Below are positions 8,027-14,733 of a stretch of 17,249 nt of DNA, piece by piece. Within the stretch, counting starts at the first letter, position 1. Each line of letters starts with the position of its first letter. Under the pieces are notes generated by a model. That model was given only the letters and a program-made list of their open reading frames with translations. It was not told the origin of the DNA and ran no database searches. Both the position numbers and the translations under genes were made by a program. Origin of the DNA: CAYNTS01 sp964400495 (GTDB taxonomy: Bacteria; Fidelibacterota; Marinisomatia; SCGC-AAA003-L08; D37C17); contig CAYNTS010000046.1 in NCBI GenBank assembly GCA_964400495.1, positions 1-17,249 of the forward strand. Reading direction: 5' to 3'.

Positions 8027-9010
8027 CTAGTACCCTGAAAGCCCTGCCTTAATAATATTAATTTGAGGTTGTCCATTTCCTATGATTACTTCAGCAACAT
8101 CAAAACGAATTTCACAATCTAATTCATATTTATCTAAATAAACCTGAGCAGTTTGCATAATTTTATCTTGTTTTTTCTCATCAATTTTACTCCTTGGTTC
8201 ATTATCCCATTTCGATTGTGCAAGTTGAGTTTTAACTTCAGTAAATACAATGGTATCATTTTCTGTATGAATAATATCAACTTCCCCAACTTTAGGAACA
8301 GTAAAGTTCATTTCGTTAATGTGTTCTCCGCTATTGATTAATTTTGTTGCAGTTAATTGTTCACCTAATTTTCCTAGTAAGTTTGAGTCTTTGAAATGTT
8401 TGAATGTGGGTAAATATTCCGAAACTGGTCTAAACGATTTACGATGAATAGGTGTTGCGTAATTCTCTTTTATGGCTTGTATATGTTGTTTAGTTCCATA
8501 TCCTTTATGTCCCGCAAAACCATATTCTGGAAATACAATATCATAGGATTTCATTAATCTATCTCGTGTTACTTTTGCAATGATTGAGGCTGAAGCAATA
8601 GACAATGATAGTGAATCACCTTTAATAATATTTTCTTGTTCAAATTGAGATAATTTCAAATGCGGACCATCTATTAATAAAATTTCTGGTTTTAATGTTA
8701 GTGAACCTACTGCTTTTTTCATAGCAAGTTCAGTAGCTTTTAAAATATTTAGTGAGTCTATCTCTTTAGGGTGAACAATTCCCACTCCAACAGAAGTGGC
8801 TTTCAGCAATATTTCATCAAATAATCGTTCACGTTTTTTTTCTGTGAGTTTTTTGGAATCTTGCACCTCAGGAAGTTCAATATTTTGAGGTAACACAACA
8901 GCTGAAGCAACCACAGGACCTGCTAGTGGACCACGTCCAGCTTCATCGAGACCTGCAATTTGAGATATCCCTGATTCCCAGTATTTTTGTTCATATTTCA
9001 ACATAGACAT
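8027..9010 (-). CDS. rnhB: Ribonuclease HII fused to YraN/UPF0102 domain
   Basis: This 327-aa protein has two domains. Residues 1 to about 200 are RNase HII, which nicks RNA-DNA hybrids and misincorporated ribonucleotides: LDEAGRGPLAGP (21-32) gives Asp22 and Glu23, LLIDGP gives Asp114, and SIASASIIAKVTRDR gives Asp150, completing the DEDD-type site. Residues about 208-327 are UPF0102/YraN, a restriction-endonuclease-like fold with GKLGEQLTATKL (213-224), GEVDII (242-247) and FTEVKT (256-261), a PD-(D/E)xK-type pattern. rnhB and yraN are separate, often adjacent, genes in many bacteria; here they are one frame with only a short linker. The ATG at 9008-9010 has no Shine-Dalgarno, and TATTAT lies just upstream, so a leaderless message is possible. 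It is divergent from the TPP-regulated transport genes. Confidence 0.94.
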   Translation of the reverse strand: MSMLKYEQKYWESGISQIAGLDEAGRGPLAGPVVASAVVLPQNIELPEVQDSKKLTEKKRERLFDEILLKATSVGVGIVHPKEIDSLNILKATELAMKKAVGSLTLKPEILLIDGPHLKLSQFEQENIIKGDSLSLSIASASIIAKVTRDRLMKSYDIVFPEYGFAGHKGYGTKQHIQAIKENYATPIHRKSFRPVSEYLPTFKHFKDSNLLGKLGEQLTATKLINSGEHINEMNFTVPKVGEVDIIHTENDTIVFTEVKTQLAQSKWDNEPRSKIDEKKQDKIMQTAQVYLDKYELDCEIRFDVAEVIIGNGQPQINIIKAGLSGY

Positions 9011-9069
9011 AATGTATAATATAAAAATAATTATAATCTCAATTTGAATTTATTTACTAAATTTACTTA

Positions 9070-9153
9070 CTTGTTAGGGGTGCTAATTATAGTAAGATAA
9101 TTGGCTGAGATAATACCCTTATACCTGATCTAGATAATACTAGCGGAGGAAAT
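9070..9153 (+). promoter_or_regulatory. TPP riboswitch (THI element)
   Basis: The conserved core is all present and in order. GGGGTGC is at 9077-9083, with GGGGT pairing with ACCC at 9115-9118 (P2). P3 is an 8-bp stem CTAATTAT/ATAATTGG. The pyrimidine-binding GCTGAGA is at 9104-9110. The pyrophosphate-side arm is ACCTGATCTAGATAATACTAGCGGAGG-like, 9123-9149, where the usual CUGG/CCAG stem is CUAG/CUAG, a compensatory change. The 3' end contains GGAGG (9145-9149), 8 bases before the receptor ATG, so TPP binding probably hides the ribosome-binding site and represses translation. No separate terminator hairpin is seen between it and the start codon, which favours a translational mechanism. Confidence 0.96.
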
Positions 9154-9157
9154 CAAA

Positions 9158-11551
9158 ATGTTTAATAAACATTCCTTAGTGCGATTTTTCATATTCATCG
9201 CAATTTTAATTCCAACCACTATTTTTTCATCAGAAATAATCATACATGGAAAAATAGTTGATTCAAACAATAACCCAATCCATAAAGCCAACATTTACTC
9301 AATAAATGTAGGAACTGAAAGTGATGAGGACGGATCTTTCTTGTTAACTTTTGAGGGAAATCAAGTAATCACAATTAGTCATATTGGATTTAGTACGGTC
9401 TCATTTTTAAGTGATGATGTGCCATTCCCTGTCATATTAAATTCAACTTTTATCAACGGTAAAGAGATTGTTGTAAACGCAGGATTAAAATCTCAAACAT
9501 TGCAAAACACACCTGCATCCATTTCATTAATTAACAACAGTGAACTGAGACGGAAATCTGACAGCCATTTTCAACATATAATTGATAATATTCCAAACTT
9601 GAATTATGCAAGTGGGACTTCTAGACCACGATATTTTCAAATACGAGGAATAGGTGAGCGAAGTCAGTATGTAGGCGAAGGTGCCCCTAATTATTCTGTC
9701 GGTTTCATGGTAGATGGAATTGATTTTAGTGGTATTGGAATGACCGGAATGTTATTTGATACTGAACAAGTAGAAGTGTTCAAGGGACCTCAATCGTCTA
9801 TTTATGGACCAAATGCAATGGCTGGATTGATTAATATTTCAACAGCTAACCCTACTTTTTTTGAAACAGGTCAAGCTCTTTTAAGTTTGGGAGTAGATAA
9901 TCAAAAAACTATGGGTTTTGCAGTAGGAGCACCTATTTTACACAATGTTGCATTTCGATTAGCATGGCAGAAACATACTCAAGATGGATTTAGAGATAAT
10001 GTTTATAGAAATATTTCAAACTCAAATAAAAAGGATGAACTATTTCTAAGAACAAAATTAAACTGGTTAGTATCGAAGGATATTAATATTCAGTTTTTAC
10101 ACTTTAATGCAAGTTTAAATAATGGATATGATGCGTGGGCTGTTGACAATAATGAAGATTTCATCACCTATTCTGATGAACAAGGAATGGACTCACAAAC
10201 TTCAATAGCGAATTCAATTAAAATAAATTATAATTCAAATGGTGTTAGTGCTCTTTATCAGTTAACTAAATCAAACAATGAAATGGAACATAGTTATGAT
10301 GGTGATTGGGCAAACAATGATTATTGGCTATTAGTACCATATAATTTTGACCCATATATAACTTGGTGGGAGTATAGTTTTTATGATAAAACCATTAGAA
10401 AACGTGAAAATTTCTCTCATACCTTTAAAGTATCTTATGATTTTAGTTCTAATATACAAATCACAACAGGTATTCATTTTGATAAAATTAATGAAAATGA
10501 TACAGCAGAAGGATGGTTATTTGGTGGAGAAGCTACTTCATTAAAAAGTAATTTTGATATTTATAATAGATCTATTTATTCACAAGCTAATTTTGCAGTT
10601 TCTGAAAAGTTCAATATTACTTTTAATCTCCGAAGTGAACATAATACTACTAAATACTCAAGTACAGGTGAAAATTGGGATTGGGATATTTATGGACTAG
10701 TACCAATTCCAGATATTTCAGAAAATATTAACCATTCATTCTCGGGAGGTAAACTATCTTTTATCTACGATTTAAATAAATCTTCAACTATATTTACAAG
10801 TTTTTCAAAAGGATACAAGGCTGGTGGAATTAATCAAAATCCATATTTGAGTGAAATTGGTAGATTTTATGGTCCTGAATATAGCAATAATTTTGAATTT
10901 GGTATTAAATATAATTCAGATTTTATTAGCACTAATTTAACTCAGTTTTATATGAAAAGAACAAATCAACAAGTGCAAGTATCAAGTCAACAAGAAGATG
11001 GAAACCCAAATAGTTTCTATTACTTCACATCAAATGCAACATCAGGAATAAATATAGGATTAGAGCTTGATTCTAAAGTTAATGTAACTGACAAATTTAT
11101 TATTAGAAATTCTCTTGGATTACTATATACTCATGTGGATGAATATGAATTTTGGGAAGACGAAGAAATTGAAACAACTCTTGGAAACAGAGAACAAGCA
11201 ATGGCTCCACTTTATAATTATAGTATTGCTTTTAGATATACTCATCCTACTGGAAAATATGCAGATATTGAGTTTGTTGGTAAAGATGAATACTATTTTT
11301 CAGATAGTCACAACCAAAAATCTGATGCTTATGAATTAATAAATTTCTCAACTGGAATTACCAAAAATAATTGGATTATTTCTTTCTGGGGGAAAAATAT
11401 AACTGATGTACGATATGCTACTCGTGGTTTTTATTTTGGGAATGAACCCATTTGGAACGAAGATTCACAAGATCACGATTACCCTGACAAGTTATATGTC
11501 AGTTATGGAGACCCAATGCAATATGGAATTACATTAAAATATCAGTTCTAA
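9158..11551 (+). CDS. TonB-dependent outer-membrane receptor, TPP-riboswitch controlled
   Basis: This 797-aa outer-membrane gated barrel is energised by TonB-ExbBD. A signal peptide spans residues 1-25. A carboxypeptidase-regulatory-like beta domain lies at about 27-95 (IIIHGKIVDSNNNPIHKANI ... GSFLLTF ... ISHIGF), a feature frequent in Bacteroidota receptors. A TonB-box-like EIVVNA is at 103-108, then the plug at about 112-232, including RYFQIRGIGERSQ, VGFMVDGIDF, EVFKGPQSSIYGPNAMAGLINI. The rest is the beta-barrel, ending in the canonical C-terminal Phe (GITLKYQF). By sequence alone it would be called a siderophore-type receptor, but the TPP riboswitch 5' of it makes thiamin, a phosphorylated thiamin, or a pyrimidine/thiazole precursor the probable ligand. 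The symporter gene starts 1 bp after its stop. Confidence 0.93.
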   Translation: MFNKHSLVRFFIFIAILIPTTIFSSEIIIHGKIVDSNNNPIHKANIYSINVGTESDEDGSFLLTFEGNQVITISHIGFSTVSFLSDDVPFPVILNSTFINGKEIVVNAGLKSQTLQNTPASISLINNSELRRKSDSHFQHIIDNIPNLNYASGTSRPRYFQIRGIGERSQYVGEGAPNYSVGFMVDGIDFSGIGMTGMLFDTEQVEVFKGPQSSIYGPNAMAGLINISTANPTFFETGQALLSLGVDNQKTMGFAVGAPILHNVAFRLAWQKHTQDGFRDNVYRNISNSNKKDELFLRTKLNWLVSKDINIQFLHFNASLNNGYDAWAVDNNEDFITYSDEQGMDSQTSIANSIKINYNSNGVSALYQLTKSNNEMEHSYDGDWANNDYWLLVPYNFDPYITWWEYSFYDKTIRKRENFSHTFKVSYDFSSNIQITTGIHFDKINENDTAEGWLFGGEATSLKSNFDIYNRSIYSQANFAVSEKFNITFNLRSEHNTTKYSSTGENWDWDIYGLVPIPDISENINHSFSGGKLSFIYDLNKSSTIFTSFSKGYKAGGINQNPYLSEIGRFYGPEYSNNFEFGIKYNSDFISTNLTQFYMKRTNQQVQVSSQQEDGNPNSFYYFTSNATSGINIGLELDSKVNVTDKFIIRNSLGLLYTHVDEYEFWEDEEIETTLGNREQAMAPLYNYSIAFRYTHPTGKYADIEFVGKDEYYFSDSHNQKSDAYELINFSTGITKNNWIISFWGKNITDVRYATRGFYFGNEPIWNEDSQDHDYPDKLYVSYGDPMQYGITLKYQF

Positions 11552-11552
11552 A

Positions 11553-12932
11553 ATGCCATTTACAATAGACCAAACCTTAGTTGTACTTTATCTAATTGCA
11601 GTATTAGGGTTTGGTCTATTAAAACGTTCAAAATCTGACACTAACTCTTTCCTTTTTGCAGGTCGCAAATTAACCCTCCCTGCCTTTGTTGCAACACTAG
11701 TAAGTACATGGTATGGGGGAATATTAGAAGTTGGCAGGTTCTCGTATGAAAACGGTATTGTAACCTGGGTCATTTTTGGTATTTTCTATTATATTGCAGC
11801 AATTTTATACGCGAAATATCTAGCACCTAAAATTGTGAATGGAACTTTTAAAACTATCCCAGAATTATTTTTACAAAAACTTGGAAAAGGTGCTGGCATA
11901 ATTAGCATTTTTCTTGTGATTCTGATTACCAACCCTGCTCCATATATTAAAATAAATTCTATACTGTTTCAATTTATATGGGATATAACTGAAAATACCG
12001 CACTTATGATAACTATTTTATTCTCATTAATATATGCTTTCAGTGGTGGATTTTCAGCAGTAGTTCGTACTGATAAACTACAATTTATATTGATGTTTTC
12101 AGGATTTGCTCTCATGATATATTCTTTATTTACGCATCCTATTTATGGTGGATTTGAATTCATCAAACAAAATGCACCAGATTATGCTTTTAAAATTCCA
12201 GGTAATTTCAATTGGACATTCATTTTTGTATGGGGATTTATTGCATTGATTACATTTATAGATCCTGGATTTTACCAACGGTCATTTGCAGGAAATTCGT
12301 TAAAGACTGTCCAAAAAGGAATTTACATTTCAATAATATTTTGGGTGATTTTTGATTTTATGACAGTTTTTACTGGAATTTATGCTTCAGCAATAATACC
12401 TCAAATTGGTTCAAGTCCTTATTTAGATCTTGCTGACATAATATTACCCCCATTATCAAAAGGATTTTTCATTGTTTCATTAATGGCAATTGTAATGTCC
12501 ACAATAGATAGCTTTGCATTTATTTCTGCTCTTACAATTGGCAAGGACCTTCCACAAATTATGGGATATAAATCATTTCAATCGGGAAACATAGTTAGAA
12601 ACACTAGAATTGGTTTAGTTTTAACAGCATTTGTTTCTCTATTAATGGTACAATATTTTACAACTGCAATAGATATTTGGTATATTGTGGGGTCTTTTGC
12701 TGTTCCTGCATTACTTATTCCAATGATTGCACTCTTTTATGGAAGAGAAATAAAACGACCAATTTTAGTAATATTGTTTCCAATTTTAGTGACCCTGATT
12801 TGGTTAATCAATGGGTACTCACACTTAGATGTGTGGGGATTCCCACAATATATTTTCAATCTAGATCCTATGTATCCCGGATTTATAACAAGTGTAGTTT
12901 TATTTTGGTTTAATAATGATAACATCGCTTAA
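11553..12932 (+). CDS. Sodium:solute symporter (SSS family), putative thiamin or precursor transporter
   Basis: This 459-aa inner-membrane transporter with about 12-13 hydrophobic helices belongs to the SSS/PanF superfamily. Diagnostic motifs are FAGRKL at 35-40 after the first helix, GGFSAVVRTDKLQF at 165-178, and MSTIDS at 315-320, the sodium-site helix of SSS proteins. The ATG overlaps almost directly with the receptor stop (TAAAATG) and has no Shine-Dalgarno, so it is translationally coupled and thereby under the same TPP riboswitch. SSS proteins called ThiV, preceded by TPP riboswitches, are known in SAR11, where they are linked to uptake of the thiamin pyrimidine HMP. This gene is a candidate of that type, but the substrate is inferred from the riboswitch, not from residues. 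It would carry the ligand inward after the receptor delivers it to the periplasm. Confidence 0.92.
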   Translation: MPFTIDQTLVVLYLIAVLGFGLLKRSKSDTNSFLFAGRKLTLPAFVATLVSTWYGGILEVGRFSYENGIVTWVIFGIFYYIAAILYAKYLAPKIVNGTFKTIPELFLQKLGKGAGIISIFLVILITNPAPYIKINSILFQFIWDITENTALMITILFSLIYAFSGGFSAVVRTDKLQFILMFSGFALMIYSLFTHPIYGGFEFIKQNAPDYAFKIPGNFNWTFIFVWGFIALITFIDPGFYQRSFAGNSLKTVQKGIYISIIFWVIFDFMTVFTGIYASAIIPQIGSSPYLDLADIILPPLSKGFFIVSLMAIVMSTIDSFAFISALTIGKDLPQIMGYKSFQSGNIVRNTRIGLVLTAFVSLLMVQYFTTAIDIWYIVGSFAVPALLIPMIALFYGREIKRPILVILFPILVTLIWLINGYSHLDVWGFPQYIFNLDPMYPGFITSVVLFWFNNDNIA

Positions 12933-12938
12933 TGTTAT
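12919..12938 (+). terminator. Weak hairpin over the symporter stop codon
   Basis: ATAACAT and ATGTTAT form a 7-bp stem with loop CGCTTA that spans the TAA stop of the symporter gene. Only ACTTTAACTGTTT follows, so the U-tract is poor. It could contribute to transcript ending or protect the 3' end, but a true intrinsic terminator is doubtful. Confidence 0.3.
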
Positions 12939-12985
12939 ACTTTAACTGTTTCCTGTACTTAGTTTATATGATTAATTATACAATA

Positions 12986-13066
12986 TATTTACAACATTTG
13001 ATATTTTTTATTTTTCAAATTAGGATTTCTTGAAAAATTTCACATTAAATCAAAGTGTTGTAAATA
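12986..13066. repeat. Nested inverted repeat (long stem with inner stem)
   Basis: TATTTACAACATTTGAT (12986-13002) is complementary to ATCAAAGTGTTGTAAATA (13049-13066), 17 pairs with one bulged G at 13055. Inside the loop ATTTTTCAA (13010-13018) pairs perfectly with TTGAAAAAT (13030-13038), a 9-bp stem with an 11-base loop. The right outer arm overlaps the -33 element of the putative promoter for the methyltransferase gene. No U-run follows on the plus strand, so it is not a standard terminator. It could be a 3'-end stabilising structure for the transport operon, an operator, or a small palindromic element. Confidence 0.6.
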
Positions 13067-13088
13067 ACCCTATTCCCTCGTAATTTTG
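13057..13088 (+). promoter_or_regulatory. Putative Bacteroidota-type promoter for the methyltransferase gene
   Basis: GTTG (13057-13060) is followed after 20 bp by TAATTTTG (13081-13088), which matches the TTTG / TAnnTTTG arrangement of Bacteroidota vegetative promoters with suitable spacing. Transcription would begin near 13093-13096, leaving a leader of about 25 bases before the ATG at 13121. No Shine-Dalgarno is evident in that leader, which is also usual in this phylum. It would serve the methyltransferase and typA genes. Confidence 0.5.
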
Positions 13089-13120
13089 CCCCACTTTAAC
13101 TGCAATTATTTACAAATTAC

Positions 13121-14722
13121 ATGAATAAATATAATTTACGAGGAATACTTTTTAAGCATCTTGATGGAATTTCTATGATTCCAACTGTAGTTGAGTTGCA
13201 TTTATGTGGTATTCTTGATATTTTCAATGATGAAGAAGAATTTTATTTCACAGATATAAAAAAACAAATTAATATTAATGAGGGATATATTAATGTTGCA
13301 CTTCGAGTTCTATCATCTCAAGGGTATTTAGAAAGAAAAATAATCAAAGATGGTGAGGAAATTCATTTCGTAGTTACATCAAAAGGTAGAGAATTTTGGC
13401 AATTAGTTCCTAACCTCGAACCCTTTATAAATTTTATTCCTCAAATGATAAATGTTTCACATATCCACTTTGATTCTAATGATGAAGATTTTTCAAGTCA
13501 TTTGTCAGAAGTTACTTCAAGATATAAGAAGATTTATGAGACTTTAATTAAAGAAACTCCAAATAATTCTGAAAATTTACTTTTTAACATTCAAGGTTTA
13601 ATAGTCGGACCAATTTTAGTTGCGTTAGGAATGATGAACAAATTAGAATTTATCAAATCATCTGACTATGTAGTTTCATTAAACGAATTTGGTGGAAATG
13701 TACAAACTGTAAACGCAATATTTTCATTTTTTGAATACTTAGAGTGGTGCGAAATTATTGATGACAAAGTACAGTTTAACGACACAGGAATGTTCTTTAT
13801 AGAAAGATGTACTGCGTATGGTGTAACAGTATCTTACTTGCCAACTTTTGTTAAGTTACATGACTTATTTGTAGGAAACCCCAATATTTTATGGTCTCGT
13901 ACTGATCATGGTGATGAAACGCATGTGGATAGAACCATGAATGTTTGGGGAAGTGGTGGTGCACATTCTCATTATTTTGATACAATTGATGATATTATTA
14001 TTAATATTTTCAACTTGCCAATTGAACAACAGCCATTGGGAATTGCTGATATGGGTTGTGGTGACGGTACTTTGCTAAAACACCTGTATGAAGTGGTTGC
14101 AAATAAAACAGAACGTGGTAAGTTGTTTGATAAGCACCCCCTTGTAATAGTTGGTTCAGATTTCAACGAAGAGGCAAGAATAGCAACTCGTAAAACATTA
14201 GATAAAGCTGGCATTGGCCATCATGTTTTACATGGGAATATAAGTGACCCACACAAATACAATTTAGACTTAAAATCAAGATATAATTTTGAATTGAATG
14301 ACATGTTAAATGTTCGTTCTTTTCTTGATCACAACCGTATTTATGAATCACCTAAAGAAAACTATGATGATAGAATTAGTTATTCAACAGGTGCATTTGC
14401 ATTTCGTGGGGAATGGATATCTAACGCAGAATTAAAACAAAATTTAGTAGAACATTTTAAAGCATGGAGACCCTACATAAAAAAGTTTGGACTTCTAGTT
14501 TTAGAACTTCATACTATTTCGCCCAGTTTAACTTCACAGAATTTAGGGAAAACAGTTGCTACAGCGTATGATGCAACCCACGGATATGCTGATCAATATA
14601 TTATGGAACATCAAACATTTGTAAACGCAGCAAGCGAAGCTGGGTTAATCCCAGATTTACAATATCAACGACTATTCCCACCGAGTGAATTAGCAACCAT
14701 TTCAATAAATCTCTTTAAATAG
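13121..14722 (+). CDS. Class I SAM-dependent methyltransferase, AprA-like, with winged-helix N-terminus
   Basis: This 533-aa soluble protein has three visible parts. Residues about 10-95 look like a winged helix (helices, then YLERKIIKDGEEIHFVVTSKG wing-like strands), and 155-230 look like a second one (ALGMMNKL ... FFEYLEWCEIIDDKVQFNDTG). The catalytic part starts near 280: ADMGCGDGTLLKHL (309-322) is SAM motif I, and VIVGSDFNEEA (342-352) is motif II with the acidic ribose-binding residue. The segment NVRSFLDHNRIY (397-408) and residues His282, His284, Asp403, His404, His464 and His487 recall the AprA-type methyltransferases of polyketide loading modules, some of which use a mononuclear metal. 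That resemblance is from memory and moderate. No polyketide genes are nearby. It is followed by typA after 11 bp, probably one transcript. Substrate unknown. Confidence 0.8.
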   Translation: MNKYNLRGILFKHLDGISMIPTVVELHLCGILDIFNDEEEFYFTDIKKQININEGYINVALRVLSSQGYLERKIIKDGEEIHFVVTSKGREFWQLVPNLEPFINFIPQMINVSHIHFDSNDEDFSSHLSEVTSRYKKIYETLIKETPNNSENLLFNIQGLIVGPILVALGMMNKLEFIKSSDYVVSLNEFGGNVQTVNAIFSFFEYLEWCEIIDDKVQFNDTGMFFIERCTAYGVTVSYLPTFVKLHDLFVGNPNILWSRTDHGDETHVDRTMNVWGSGGAHSHYFDTIDDIIINIFNLPIEQQPLGIADMGCGDGTLLKHLYEVVANKTERGKLFDKHPLVIVGSDFNEEARIATRKTLDKAGIGHHVLHGNISDPHKYNLDLKSRYNFELNDMLNVRSFLDHNRIYESPKENYDDRISYSTGAFAFRGEWISNAELKQNLVEHFKAWRPYIKKFGLLVLELHTISPSLTSQNLGKTVATAYDATHGYADQYIMEHQTFVNAASEAGLIPDLQYQRLFPPSELATISINLFK

Positions 14723-14733
14723 AAAGAACATTA

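Noticed and set aside
9158..11551. Calling the TonB-dependent receptor a siderophore receptor
   Set aside because: The plug and barrel resemble iron receptors, but that resemblance is generic to the family. The TPP riboswitch immediately upstream is much stronger evidence for a thiamin-related ligand.
11553..12932. Calling the TPP-regulated transporter PnuT
   Set aside because: PnuT is a short protein of about 7 helices. This protein has 459 residues with SSS motifs (RTDKLQF and MSTIDS).
13121..14722. Calling the 533-aa protein a transcription factor because of its winged-helix segments
   Set aside because: Winged-helix dimerisation domains are normal in this methyltransferase class, and a clear SAM-binding motif (DMGCGDG) with an acidic motif II is present.
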